Positions 8,453-16,923 of a DNA stretch of 64,000 nucleotides are shown here, piece after piece. Origin of the DNA: Agromyces sp. G08B096 (lineage in GTDB: Bacteria; Actinomycetota; Actinomycetes; Actinomycetales; Microbacteriaceae); NCBI RefSeq assembly GCF_040267705.1, contig NZ_CP158374.1:2976001-3040000 (forward strand), given 5' to 3'. Numbering within the stretch: the stretch's first letter is position 1; each line of letters begins with the position of its first letter. Under the pieces are notes generated by a model. That model was given only the letters and a program-made list of their open reading frames with translations. It did no database searches and was not told where the DNA came from. The translations under genes were made by a program, and so were the position numbers.

Positions 8453-9277
8453 TCAGTACTGGCCGAGCGCGAGGCCGCGCGCGAAGAACTTCTGGGTGAA
8501 GAGGAACAGCACGACGGTCGGCAGCGACACGAGGACGCCGGCGGCGAGCACGGTCGACATCTGGGCGCCGCCGTACGTCGACTGCATGCCCGACAGGGTC
8601 GTCACGATCGGTCGCACGTCGTCCGACTGGCTGAGGGTGAGGCCGAGCAGCAGGTCGTTCCAGATGAAGGTGGCCTGCAGGATGAAGATCGCCACCAGTG
8701 CGCTCGCCGCCATCGGCAGGTAGACGCGCGAGAAGATCCGCCAGGTCGTCGCGCCGTCGAGTACGGCGGCCTCGAACACGCTGTGCGCGATGCCGGTGAA
8801 GAAGTTGCGCATCACGAACGCCGAGAACGGAATGGAGATCGCGGTGTACACGATGATCATGCCGAGTTGGGTGTCGAACAGGCCGACGCGGGAGTACGCA
8901 TCGAACAGCGGCAGCAGCACCATCTGCAGCGGGAAGACCGTGCCGCCGAAGATCACGACGAACCAGGCGAAGCCGTGCTTCAGCCGCAGCGCCACGATCG
9001 CGAAGCCGGCGGCGGCGCCAACGAGTACGGCGATCGCGGGCGACACGATCGCGTAGACGAGTGTGCTCAGCACGCTGTCGCCGAGCCCCGAGAGCCGCAT
9101 CGCCTCGGCGATGTTCGAGAACAGGGAGAAGTCGGTCGGGATCCACGACTCGGTCGTCGTGAACGTCAGCGGGGACTTCGCCGCGTTGACGAGGAGCAGG
9201 TAGACGGGCACCAGCCACAGCGCGCCGAGGACGACGAGGATGCCGGTGCGGAGGATTCGGGTCATGTCAGAGCTCAT
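8453..9277 (-). CDS. Carbohydrate ABC transporter permease, MalG type
   Basis: 274-aa inner-membrane permease with six predicted helices. The EAA loop reads VFEAAVLDGATTWRIF, close to the end as usual for MalG-like subunits, and the C-terminus is RGLALGQY. It pairs with the MalF-type permease encoded immediately upstream; the two genes overlap by 11 bases. An internal ATG at 9265, just after the upstream stop codon, is an alternative start. No ATPase gene is in the operon, so a shared MsiK-like ATPase elsewhere is expected, as known for many actinobacterial CUT1 importers. Confidence 0.92.
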   Translation of the reverse strand: MSSDMTRILRTGILVVLGALWLVPVYLLLVNAAKSPLTFTTTESWIPTDFSLFSNIAEAMRLSGLGDSVLSTLVYAIVSPAIAVLVGAAAGFAIVALRLKHGFAWFVVIFGGTVFPLQMVLLPLFDAYSRVGLFDTQLGMIIVYTAISIPFSAFVMRNFFTGIAHSVFEAAVLDGATTWRIFSRVYLPMAASALVAIFILQATFIWNDLLLGLTLSQSDDVRPIVTTLSGMQSTYGGAQMSTVLAAGVLVSLPTVVLFLFTQKFFARGLALGQY

Positions 9278-10208
9278 GCTTCTTCGACAGCTGCTCGCGC
9301 AGGTACAGGATGGCGGCCAGCAGCGTGACGATCGTGAGGAACACGGCGATCGCGGAGCCGAGCCCGTAGTCGCTGTTCACGAACGTCTCCTTGTACATCG
9401 TGAGGGCGAGCGTCTCGGAGGCCCGGCCAGGACCGCCTTTCGTCATGCCCTGCACGATGTCGAACGTCTTCAGGCTCGCGACGATCGAGAGTCCGACGAC
9501 CACCGCGGTCAGGGGGCGGAGCATCGGCCAGAGGATACTGCCGAACAGCCGGAATCCGCGCGCACCGTCCACCCGGGCCGCCTCGAGCGGCTCCTTCGGG
9601 ATCGACTGCAGCCCGATCGTGAACAGCAGCGCGTTCACGCCGACGCCCTGCCACGCGGCCGCGACGATCATCACGACCGTGTTGAGCGGTGCGTCGACGA
9701 GCCATCGTGGCGTATCCGTGATGCCGAACGCGGCGAGCGCCTGGTCGAGCGCGCCGTTGCTGGAGAGGATGAACGACCAGATCAGGCCGACCCCGATGCC
9801 GGAGAGGGCGTACGGGATGAGGAACGGCAGCCGCAGCCAGACGCCGCCCGCGAGGTTCCAGGTGAGCAGCGCGATGCCGAGTCCGATGCCGACGGGGATG
9901 AGCAGGGTGCCGACGACCCACAGCAGCGTGTTGCCGAGCGAGCCCAGGAACGCCGGGTCGTCGAACATGTCGCCGTAGTTGTCGAAGCCGACCCAGTCAG
10001 GATCGCCGAGCCCGTTGTACTCGGTGAAGCTGAGGAACGTCGTCCACAGCAGCGGCAGGTAGAGCAGCACCGCGACCAGCAGCACGCCCGGGGAGATGAA
10101 TCCCAGCGCGGACCAGCGGTATGGCGTCTTCCGTCGGGCCGGGCCGCCCGCGGGCTCGGTGAGCCCGCGGGCGGTCCGCTCGCGTTCGGGCGTCTGAAGG
10201 ACGGCCAT
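9267..10208 (-). CDS. Carbohydrate ABC transporter permease, MalF type
   Basis: 313-aa permease. A basic cytoplasmic N-terminus is followed by about six membrane helices (first near LGFISPGVLLVAVLLYLPLL). The EAA loop is EPLEAARVDGARGFRLF, and a conserved TLALTMYKETFVNSDYGLG segment precedes the last helix. It is the second subunit of the importer encoded at 8453-11489. The binding protein ends 6 bp upstream and the partner permease overlaps downstream, so all three are cotranscribed. Confidence 0.92.
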   Translation of the reverse strand: MAVLQTPERERTARGLTEPAGGPARRKTPYRWSALGFISPGVLLVAVLLYLPLLWTTFLSFTEYNGLGDPDWVGFDNYGDMFDDPAFLGSLGNTLLWVVGTLLIPVGIGLGIALLTWNLAGGVWLRLPFLIPYALSGIGVGLIWSFILSSNGALDQALAAFGITDTPRWLVDAPLNTVVMIVAAAWQGVGVNALLFTIGLQSIPKEPLEAARVDGARGFRLFGSILWPMLRPLTAVVVGLSIVASLKTFDIVQGMTKGGPGRASETLALTMYKETFVNSDYGLGSAIAVFLTIVTLLAAILYLREQLSKKHEL

Positions 10209-10214
10209 GCGGCG

Positions 10215-11489
10215 TTACTCCTGGTCTGCCCAGTATTTGTCGGCCTCGGCTTGGATGGTTTCGAGGAACGGCACGGGGTCGGACGGGTTGGCGTTGAACG
10301 CGCCGAACTGCTCGATGGCGACGGTCACGATCGGGGTGGGGAACGCCTCGAAGAAGCGGGTGAACAGCAGGTGCTGGCCGTCGGCGACGGTGGTGCCCAG
10401 CTCGGCGAGCATGGGGTCGGCGACCTCCGCCTTCGGGTTGAATGCGACGTCGCCCCGTGCGGCGTTCCACGCGGTCTGGGCGTCGGCCGACATCCACCAC
10501 GCGGAGTATGCCAGGCCGAGGTCGCGCTGCTTGGAGCTCTCGGCCACGCAGAGCGGCCCGGACTCGACGGCCACGGGCGTCTGCTCCAGGTCGGGATTCA
10601 CCGCGGGGATGACGAACATGCCGTAGTCCTCACCCGAGACCATGCCCGCGCCGTCGAGCGAGCCGTTGAAGAACGACCCGAAGTTGATCATCGCGTAGTC
10701 GCCCTGCTTCAGGCCGACGGCGGGGTCGACGGTGCTGCCCGCGTCGGAGAACCAGCCGGCCTCCTGCTCCTCGAGCCACACGTTCATGATGTCGACGACC
10801 TCGGGATCGGTGAACTTCGCCTCGCCGGTGGCGAGCGCGTTGTAGAGGTCGGGGTCTGTGCCGGCGACGAGCTGCTGGAACCACTGGAAGGTGAAGAGCG
10901 TGCTCGTCTGGTAGTACGGCGTGATGCCCGCCGACTTCAGGGTCGTCGCCGCGGCGTCGAGCTCTTCCCAGGTGGTCGGCACCGCGATGCCCTGCTCCGC
11001 GAAGATGTTCTTGTTGTAGTACATCACCCAGTAGGCGATGTTCATCGGCACGCAGTACTGCTTGCCGTCCACCGTGTACGTCTCGCGGAGATCTTCCGTC
11101 GCCCAGCCTTCGTCGATCGCCTTCGACCAGATGTCGGTCGTCTCGGCGATGAGGCCTTCGTCCACGAGCTCGGTGAGCGAGCTGCCGGTGTGCCAGGTGA
11201 ACAGGCCCGGGCTCTTCTGCGTGCGGAACGACTGCTTGATGAAGGCGTCGTACTGATTCGCGTCCGAGTAGCCCGTGGTGTTGAGCGTGATGTCGACGTC
11301 GGCCTCGCTCGTCTCGTTGAGCTCGTCGAAGTCGGGCTCCCACGCGGCCTTGTCGGTGTAGAAGTCGAGCGTGCCGGTCGTCGCGCCGTCGCCTCCTCCG
11401 CCACCGCCGCCCGCCGAGCAGGCGGCGAGCAGCATGGATGCCGCGGCGAGCGCGATGACGGCTCCGCCGGTCTTGCGTGGTGATCTCAC
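10215..11489 (-). CDS. Extracellular sugar-binding lipoprotein of the ABC importer
   Basis: 424-aa solute-binding protein. The start is GTG at 11489 with AGGGAG five bases upstream. The signal peptide ends at a lipobox (LLAAC), followed by a flexible Gly run. The mature part shows the SBP_bac_1 pattern: TLDFYTDKAAWEPDF, YWVMYYNKNIFAEQGI, and TTWEELDAAATTLK. It ends in the rarely used stop TAA. The downstream permeases take the captured sugar. The gap to the upstream isomerase gene is only 52 bp and has no terminator hairpin, so I place it in the same operon. Ligand unknown; a mannose- or glucose-containing oligosaccharide would fit the enzymes around it. Confidence 0.92.
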   Translation of the reverse strand: MRSPRKTGGAVIALAAASMLLAACSAGGGGGGGDGATTGTLDFYTDKAAWEPDFDELNETSEADVDITLNTTGYSDANQYDAFIKQSFRTQKSPGLFTWHTGSSLTELVDEGLIAETTDIWSKAIDEGWATEDLRETYTVDGKQYCVPMNIAYWVMYYNKNIFAEQGIAVPTTWEELDAAATTLKSAGITPYYQTSTLFTFQWFQQLVAGTDPDLYNALATGEAKFTDPEVVDIMNVWLEEQEAGWFSDAGSTVDPAVGLKQGDYAMINFGSFFNGSLDGAGMVSGEDYGMFVIPAVNPDLEQTPVAVESGPLCVAESSKQRDLGLAYSAWWMSADAQTAWNAARGDVAFNPKAEVADPMLAELGTTVADGQHLLFTRFFEAFPTPIVTVAIEQFGAFNANPSDPVPFLETIQAEADKYWADQE

Positions 11490-11541
11490 TGGAACTCCCT
11501 TGTCCGTTGTGTCGCTGTGTCGGTACTGCGATGGTGCCTAT

Positions 11542-13362
11542 TCAGTTGTCGGTGCTGCGGGTCCCGCGCACGTACGCCTTCACGGTCGCGAAACGTTCGC
11601 TTCGCGACTCGGGACTGCGCCGGATGACGTACGGCCCCACCGCCGCGGGGATGATGAAGGTCTCGGCGTAGTGCACCCGGTACGGCGCGAACGCGCCGGT
11701 CGGGCTCACCACCTCGACCTCGTCGCCCTCGACGAGGTTCAGCACGTTCACGGTGCCCTCGGTGTCGTGGGCGGCCTCCTCCTCGAACCAGTGCCGTCTG
11801 ACCTCGATGAACTCGAGCTCGTGCAGGCCGGTGCGCTCCTCGACGAGGCCGGGTTCGCGGCGCAGCTCCTGCACCTGCCCGACGAGGTTCCGCTCGACCC
11901 AGTCGGCGTCCCGCTCCCACTGCACGTTCGCCTCGCCGTGATCGAGGTGCACGGGCCGCGGCACGCCGTCGAGCCCGACGCGGCCCCAGTCCCAGAGCTT
12001 GAACGTGAAGATGAACGGCGTCGCCGAGATCTCGAGCACCATCGAGTTCGCCCCGGAGCAGTGGATGGTGCCGGCCGGGATCGCGAAGTGGTCGTGCTTC
12101 TTCGCCGGGTAGGTGTTCACGTACCGCTCGGCGTCGAACGGGTGCTTGCCATCGGTCGCGGCCCGCAGCGCGGCGAACATCTCGTCGGGGTCGACGCCCG
12201 GCTTCACGCCGAGGTAGACCACGGCGTCGTCACCGGCGTCGAGCAGGTAGTAGCTCTCGTCCTGCGTGTAGGCCATGCCGAACGTGTCGCGGATGTAGTC
12301 GGTGAGCGGATGCACCTGCAGCGAGAGGTTGCCCCCGCCCATGGTGTCGAGGAAGTCGAACCGGATGGGGAACTCGGCGCCGAAGCGCGCGAAGGTGCGC
12401 TCGCCGAGCAGGGCTCTGGGCTGGCTGAGCACGAGGTCCATCGCGGGGATCTCGACGACCCTGCCGCCGGCCTCGAGCAGCAGCGAGTTCTCCTCGGGCA
12501 CGCAGTCGAAGCACCACGCGTAGTTGCTGGCCGACGGGTCGAGATCGAGCGTGCTCTTCATCCACTGTCCACCCCAGACGCCGGGGTCGAAGAACGGCAC
12601 GACGCGGAAGGGCGCGGTCGCAGCCTTCCGCAGCGCGCTGCGGAAGGCCTCGCCCGTGACCGCGCCGGCGCCGTCGAGCGCCGCGTTGCCGTCGACGAGG
12701 AGGTCGACCCGGTCGAAGAGCGTCCGCTTGTGCCGGTCCGCCGCGCGCCATTCGACGAAGAAGCCGCGCTTGTACTTGCGCAGGGCGTCCTCGTCGCCGT
12801 TGCCCGCTCGCCAGTTCGGCGCACCGGCGCGCTGGCGCTGCTGGATCTCCCAGCGCGCGAGATCGACGAGTACGAGGGCGTCGGCGCGGCGCCGTGCCGC
12901 GAGGTCGGCGCCCCACCCGACCAGCACGGTCGGCCGCTCGCGGGCCTCGACGCGGTGGGCGAGTCGGTCGAGCCGCTCGGCGTCGTAGAATTCGTCGACC
13001 GTGAAGTGGCTCATGACGCCGAACACCCGATCGTCGGTGAGGCTGCGTCCGATGAGCGAATCGATGCTCGCCCGGTCTGCCGCCGCGGCCTCCTCGACGT
13101 CGATGACGTCGGCCTCCGGCAGCACGCGCGCGATGCGCTCGGCGATCGCCGCGACATCGCCGCCCGGGTACACATCGACGACGACGAGCGGATGCTCCTC
13201 CGCCCGTCGGGTCGCGACCGCCATCGCCGCCCGCCACGCGTCATCGCCGACGAGCACCTCGCTGCCCTCTGGCAGCGGCACGGTCGGCAGCTTCACATAG
13301 CTGCTGCGGTCGTCGACGAGGTACTCCTCGAGCGTGCGGTCCGGCCGGTCGTCGGTAGTCAT
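11542..13362 (-). CDS. Class I mannose-6-phosphate isomerase-like protein with a degenerate kinase-like N-terminal half
   Basis: 606 aa, about 200 longer than a standard phosphomannose isomerase. The C-terminal half (from about residue 265) is the cupin-type class I isomerase: PFFDPGVWGGQWM, NLSLQVHPLTDYI (metal-binding Gln/His), ESYYLLDAG, and AIPAGTIHCSG. The N-terminal half looks like a nucleoside/uridine-kinase fold but has VVVDVYPGGDVAA where a P-loop GxxGxGKS/T should be, so ATP binding is doubtful. The start ATG 13362 overlaps the kinase stop (ATGA) and has AAGGA upstream. It probably interconverts mannose-6-P and fructose-6-P after the ROK kinase; the role of the N-terminal half is unknown. 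Confidence 0.82.
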   Translation of the reverse strand: MTTDDRPDRTLEEYLVDDRSSYVKLPTVPLPEGSEVLVGDDAWRAAMAVATRRAEEHPLVVVDVYPGGDVAAIAERIARVLPEADVIDVEEAAAADRASIDSLIGRSLTDDRVFGVMSHFTVDEFYDAERLDRLAHRVEARERPTVLVGWGADLAARRRADALVLVDLARWEIQQRQRAGAPNWRAGNGDEDALRKYKRGFFVEWRAADRHKRTLFDRVDLLVDGNAALDGAGAVTGEAFRSALRKAATAPFRVVPFFDPGVWGGQWMKSTLDLDPSASNYAWCFDCVPEENSLLLEAGGRVVEIPAMDLVLSQPRALLGERTFARFGAEFPIRFDFLDTMGGGNLSLQVHPLTDYIRDTFGMAYTQDESYYLLDAGDDAVVYLGVKPGVDPDEMFAALRAATDGKHPFDAERYVNTYPAKKHDHFAIPAGTIHCSGANSMVLEISATPFIFTFKLWDWGRVGLDGVPRPVHLDHGEANVQWERDADWVERNLVGQVQELRREPGLVEERTGLHELEFIEVRRHWFEEEAAHDTEGTVNVLNLVEGDEVEVVSPTGAFAPYRVHYAETFIIPAAVGPYVIRRSPESRSERFATVKAYVRGTRSTDN

Positions 13363-14297
13363 CGGTGTCCTTCGTGTGTCTGAGCGGAAGCGAGGGCGGC
13401 CAGGCCTCGGAGCACCGAGGTGGCGGGGTCGTCGGCCGCCACGAGAGGCGGCCGGAACGAGGAGGACCAGAGGTGGGCGTGCACACGATCGCGCAGTCCG
13501 GGCAGGATCAGATCCGCGGCCCGCAGCACCCCTCCCGTGACCACGACGACCTCGGGGTCGAACGCGTGGCACAGGGTGACGGCGACGGCCGCCCAGACGT
13601 CGAGGAATCGGCTGAGCAGGACGGCGGACTCGGCTTCGTGCGCCGTCTCCACGAGGTCGCGGATGCCGAGCGCGGCACCGCTGGATCGGCGAGCCTCGAG
13701 CTCCGGCCCGAGCGCGACGTCGCCGCGGCGCGCCGCCTCGGCCAACGCCCAGGTGCTCGCGACCGCCTCGGCGCAACCGATGTTGCCGCACGGGCAGCGC
13801 GGGCCGTCGAGGTCGACGGTGACGTGACCGTTCAGGACGCCGGCGTGCCCGTGCCGCCCGCGGAGCAGACGACCGTCCACGAGGGCGGCGGTGCCGATCC
13901 CCGTCCCGAGCGTGAGCAGCACCGCGTCCGCGGCGCCGGAGGCCGCGCCGGAGGCGATCTCCCCGGCCAGCGCCGCCCGTGCATCGTTCTCGACGATCGC
14001 GGCGACACCGAATCGCGCCGCGGACCAGGCGCAGAGATCCACGCCGTGCAGGTCGGCGTACTTCCCGTGCGCCGCGACGAGGCGCCGGCCGCCACGGTCG
14101 ACGACGCCCGGCACGGCGATGCCGACGGCGTCGGCGTCCACGGCCTCCCGACCGCGCAGCGCGTCGACGGCGGCCGCGACTTCGGCGAGGTCGACGCCTC
14201 CCGACACCGGCAGCTCGCTCACCGACTCGATGACACCGTCTACGACCAGGCCGAGCTTGACCGAGGTACCGCCGAGGTCGATCGCAACGCTGCGCAT
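13359..14297 (-). CDS. ROK-family sugar kinase
   Basis: 312-aa cytoplasmic kinase, without the N-terminal helix-turn-helix of ROK repressors. The phosphate-binding motif is AIDLGGTSVKLGLV, the catalytic Asp is in ENDARAALAGE, the second ATP motif is LLTLGTGIGTAAL, and the zinc site is CPCGNIGCAE with an upstream His in GHAGVLNGHV. ROK kinases phosphorylate glucose, mannose, fructose or N-acetylhexosamines at C6. With an isomerase next in line, mannose or fructose is a reasonable guess. It is the first gene of the operon, with a strong GAGGAGG ribosome site before ATG 14297 and an operator-covered promoter just upstream. Confidence 0.9.
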   Translation of the reverse strand: MRSVAIDLGGTSVKLGLVVDGVIESVSELPVSGGVDLAEVAAAVDALRGREAVDADAVGIAVPGVVDRGGRRLVAAHGKYADLHGVDLCAWSAARFGVAAIVENDARAALAGEIASGAASGAADAVLLTLGTGIGTAALVDGRLLRGRHGHAGVLNGHVTVDLDGPRCPCGNIGCAEAVASTWALAEAARRGDVALGPELEARRSSGAALGIRDLVETAHEAESAVLLSRFLDVWAAVAVTLCHAFDPEVVVVTGGVLRAADLILPGLRDRVHAHLWSSSFRPPLVAADDPATSVLRGLAALASAQTHEGHR

Positions 14298-14343
14298 GCC
14301 GTCCTCCTCGTCGGTCCGAGCGGGCGTCGGTCGCCGACCCGGT

Positions 14344-14357
14344 TGGTAACGTTACCA
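14344..14357. promoter_or_regulatory. LacI-type operator, perfect palindrome
   Basis: TGGTAACGTTACCA is a perfect 14-bp palindrome of the LacI/GalR class. It overlaps the -10 element of the ROK-kinase operon promoter, so a bound repressor would block RNA polymerase. A copy differing at one base lies at 15555-15568, on the other side of the lacI-type gene at 14395-15429. That gene is therefore the likely repressor for both. Confidence 0.85.
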
Positions 14358-14382
14358 TAGCGTCGGTACCGCACCTTCGCAA
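14354..14382 (-). promoter_or_regulatory. Promoter of the minus-strand glycan operon
   Basis: On the minus strand, TTGCGA (14377-14382) is a -35 element and TATGGT (14354-14359) a -10 element, separated by 17 bp. The start codon of the ROK kinase is about 57 bp downstream. The -10 lies inside the LacI operator, which predicts tight repression until an inducer is present. Confidence 0.6.
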
Positions 14383-14394
14383 GCGCGCACGCGC

Positions 14395-15429
14395 TCAGTC
14401 GGCCGCAGGCGTCTCCAGGCGCACAGGCATCTCGACGAGTCGTGCCGGGCCGCGGTGCCCGTCGGCGCCGACGCGACCGAGCAGCAGGCGTGCGGCCTCG
14501 CGACCGAGCTGTCTCGGGTCGTGATCGATGATGGTCACCGGAACGGGCATCAGCTCGGCCAGCTCGAAGTCGTCGAAGCTCACGAGCGCCGGCATCGCCT
14601 CCCGCGCCGCACCCGCCCGGAGCCGCCGTCCGATCTCGCGGAGCGCGCCGATCGTGTTGCGGTTGTTGGCGCTGAAGATCGCGGTCGGCGGCTGGGCCAG
14701 GTCGAGCAGGTGCCGCGTCGCTTCCCGCGCCGAGTCGGCGTCCTGCTGCCCCCGCTGCACCAGCTCCTCCTCGGGCAGGATGCCGCGCTCGGTGAGCGCA
14801 CGCACGTACCCCTCGTACCGACGTTGACCGGTGAAGACGGAGCGCACGTTGCTGAGGAAGCCGATTCTCAGGTGGCCCGCGTCCAGCAGCGCGCGGGTGC
14901 CTCGATAGGCACCGCCGACATCGTCGAGGAGTACCGCGTCGACGTCGAGCCCGTAGACGCGCCGCGACGCGAGGACGAGAGGAACGTCTCCGAGGCGCTC
15001 CGGGCGCAGGTGGTCGGCGTTGCCACCGGAGGGGACGAGCACGAGCCCTTCGACCTGCCGACCGAGGAAGTCGGCGACGAGCTGGCGTTCGCGGGCCGGA
15101 TCCTCGCCCGTGTTCCCGAGCACGATGCGGCGGCCGTACTCAGCGGCGACCTCCTCCACACCGAGCGCGAAGTTGCCGTAGTAGGGGTTGCCGAGATTCG
15201 TGATCGCCACGCCGATGAGCCCGCTCGCTTGGCCGGGCCGGAGACTCCGGGCGTTCTCGTTGCGGTGATAGCCGAGCTCCCGCACGGCCTGCAGCACCTT
15301 CTCCTGCAGATCGGGCCTGACGTTCACCCCGCCGGCGAGCGTGCGCGACACGGTCATTGGACTGACGCCCGCGTGCAGGGCGACCTCTTTGATGGTCGGC
15401 TGCCTGCCGGGTTGGACGACCTCGGCCAT
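14395..15429 (-). CDS. LacI-family transcriptional repressor of the glycan operon
   Basis: About 344 aa. The helix-turn-helix is PTIKEVALHAGVSPMTVSRTL with hinge residues NENARSLR; the effector domain shows GVAITNLGNPYYGNF, GLVLVPSGG, IFSANNRNTIGAL and LVSFDDFELAEL. I start at ATG 15429, which has GGAGG 11 bases upstream and puts the DNA-binding domain close to the N-terminus. A GTG at 15474 would add 15 residues but lacks a Shine-Dalgarno sequence. It sits between the operon it should repress and a divergent secreted-protein gene, and both promoters carry its presumed operator. The effector is probably a sugar or sugar phosphate from the pathway. Confidence 0.9.
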   Translation of the reverse strand: MAEVVQPGRQPTIKEVALHAGVSPMTVSRTLAGGVNVRPDLQEKVLQAVRELGYHRNENARSLRPGQASGLIGVAITNLGNPYYGNFALGVEEVAAEYGRRIVLGNTGEDPARERQLVADFLGRQVEGLVLVPSGGNADHLRPERLGDVPLVLASRRVYGLDVDAVLLDDVGGAYRGTRALLDAGHLRIGFLSNVRSVFTGQRRYEGYVRALTERGILPEEELVQRGQQDADSAREATRHLLDLAQPPTAIFSANNRNTIGALREIGRRLRAGAAREAMPALVSFDDFELAELMPVPVTIIDHDPRQLGREAARLLLGRVGADGHRGPARLVEMPVRLETPAAD

Positions 15430-15518
15430 CTCGCGTGGAACCTCCGCCTCGCTCGGCCGTTCGGCCGTTCTCACGGTACTACCGCGCCGACCGGCTGAGC
15501 GGCGGGCGCGCGGAGCCC

Positions 15519-15547
15519 TGTACAGCGTCGGATGCCGCTGCTACGCT
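15519..15547 (+). promoter_or_regulatory. Promoter of the secreted beta-propeller gene
   Basis: TGTACA (15519-15524) and TACGCT (15542-15547) are separated by 17 bp. The second LacI operator begins 8 bp after the -10, over the expected transcription start. The assignment rests on spacing and resemblance only. Confidence 0.5.
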
Positions 15548-15554
15548 CCCCGCT

Positions 15555-15568
15555 TGGTAACGTTAACA
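15555..15568. promoter_or_regulatory. Second LacI-type operator
   Basis: TGGTAACGTTAACA matches the operator at 14344-14357 at 13 of 14 positions, with one change in the right half-site. It lies in the divergent region between the lacI-type gene and the secreted protein gene. It may serve both autoregulation and control of the secreted protein. Confidence 0.75.
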
Positions 15569-15626
15569 GGAGTGCTGCGACGACGCATCACTCCCCGGGC
15601 CGGCGACGACGCCGGGAGGGAGCACC

Positions 15627-16766
15627 ATGACGCACCGATTCCAGACCCGAGGCCGTCGACTCGCGTCGGCCTCGGCCGCCGCGCTCGGCGCGATCGCACT
15701 CGCGGGCACAGCCGTTCCGCCGGCGGCGTGGGCGCAGGCCGTCTGCGCGGATGTCTCGGCCGCCGTCGACCCCGTGCTGACCGAGCGGTTCGGCACCTAC
15801 GGCGACACGGCCGGCCGCTGGACGGGGGCCGACTCGGCGTACAGCGTCGAACTGCCCGACGGGCGGATCGCCTGGATCTACTCCGACACGTTCCTCGGCG
15901 AGGTGGACGCCTCGCACGGGCGCCCGCTCGACTCGCCGTTCATCCACAATTCGATCGTGGTCGACGACGACGGATCGCTCACCACCTTCACCGGCGGCAC
16001 GGAGGCGACGCCTGAATCCCTCGTGAAAGTCGCCGGCGCCGATGAGGGCCGCGACTGGTACTGGTTCGGCGACGCGACAGTGCACGGGGACGAACTGCAG
16101 GTGATGCTCGTGGAGTTCGTCAAGACCGGAGGCGGAATCTGGGACTTCGCGTTCGCCGGCAACGGCGTCGCGACCTTCGACGCCGAGACTCTCGAGCTCC
16201 GCTCGGTCGACGACCTCGCCACCGACGGCGTCAACTGGGGTTCGGCGATCTACGAGCATCCCGACGACGGGTACACCTACGTCTACGGTGTCGAGGACCT
16301 GCAGTCGCAGAAGTTCGCCCATCTCGCCCGGGTGGCCGGCGGCGACCTCGCCGACGGCACCTGGGAGTACCTCGGCGACACGGGCTGGTCGACCGACCAC
16401 TCCACCTCGAAGCGCATTCTCGAGGGCGTCTCGAACGAGTTCAGCGTGCAGCGGTATCAGGGCCGCTACACCCTGGTCACGGGCGATGCCACCGAGCCGC
16501 TGAGCGCGAGCATCGTGATGTACCGGAGCGAGAGCCTCGAGGGCCCGTTCACGGGGAAGACCGAGCTCTATCGCACGCCCGAGACCGGCGGGAACATCTT
16601 CACGTACAACGCCAAGGCACACCCCGAGCTCGGCGACGGGCACACGCTCCTGGTGACCTACAACGTCAACAGCTTCGACACGAACGACCTCTACGTCGAA
16701 GTCGACCACTACCGCCCCCGCTACATCGAGGTCGAGGCCAAGGTCGCGAACGGTCACTGCGACTGA
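15627..16766 (+). CDS. Secreted DUF4185/DUF5005-type beta-propeller protein
   Basis: 379-aa exported protein. A Sec signal peptide has a twin-Arg-like basic start and ends AWA before QAVCADV, giving a mature enzyme-like domain of about 340 residues. Repeated blades with Trp/Asp motifs (GRWTGADSAYSVELPDGR, AWIYSDTFLGEV, GRDWYWFGDATVHGDEL) resemble five-bladed propellers of the GH43/GH32 fold class. These match DUF4185/DUF5005 proteins, which have no settled activity. The start ATG has GGGAGGGAG upstream. Because it carries the same operator as the glycan operon, I infer that it works outside the cell on the polymer whose fragments that operon imports. No catalytic residues can be assigned with confidence. 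Confidence 0.72.
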   Translation: MTHRFQTRGRRLASASAAALGAIALAGTAVPPAAWAQAVCADVSAAVDPVLTERFGTYGDTAGRWTGADSAYSVELPDGRIAWIYSDTFLGEVDASHGRPLDSPFIHNSIVVDDDGSLTTFTGGTEATPESLVKVAGADEGRDWYWFGDATVHGDELQVMLVEFVKTGGGIWDFAFAGNGVATFDAETLELRSVDDLATDGVNWGSAIYEHPDDGYTYVYGVEDLQSQKFAHLARVAGGDLADGTWEYLGDTGWSTDHSTSKRILEGVSNEFSVQRYQGRYTLVTGDATEPLSASIVMYRSESLEGPFTGKTELYRTPETGGNIFTYNAKAHPELGDGHTLLVTYNVNSFDTNDLYVEVDHYRPRYIEVEAKVANGHCD

Positions 16767-16790
16767 GCTCAGCGCCGCCCCGGAGACGAC

Positions 16791-16824
16791 GGATGCCCCG
16801 TGGCTCGTGAGCCACGGGGCATCC
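16791..16824 (+). terminator. Strong hairpin terminator after the propeller gene
   Basis: Near-perfect inverted repeat with 16-nt arms: GGATGCCCCGTGGCTC at 16791-16806 and its complement at 16809-16824. The last pair is lost to leave a CGTG loop. A GTGTGTTC tail follows. It lies 25 bp after the stop and just before the convergent rplL terminators, so it may work in both directions. Confidence 0.7.
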
Positions 16825-16867
16825 GTGTGTTCAGGTGACGCCAGTCATCTCAAGTGCGCGCCTCCCG

Positions 16868-16916
16868 GCGCACTGCCCTCCGAAGAGGGCGGTGATCACT
16901 TGAGGGTGACGGTGGC
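16868..16916 (-). repeat. Partial tandem copy of the rplL 3' end and terminator
   Basis: These 49 bases repeat 16924-16972 exactly, at a spacing of 56 bp. The copy holds the last codons of rplL (read as ATVTLK and stop on the minus strand) plus the terminator stem. It is a remnant of a short duplication rather than a gene. Confidence 0.9.
16875..16890 (-). terminator. Second (duplicated) UUCG terminator stem
   Basis: On the minus strand GCCCTC-TTCG-GAGGGC forms a C(UUCG)G tetraloop hairpin, identical to the stem at 16931-16946. It would act as a backup terminator for rplJ-rplL transcription. Confidence 0.6.
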
Positions 16917-16923
16917 ACGCTCA

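Noticed and set aside
6291-9218. Minus-strand frame extending the SGNH esterase upstream to over 1,300 residues
   Set aside because: It runs out of frame through the glycosidase and permease genes with Arg-rich low-complexity sequence. The esterase starts at 6290.
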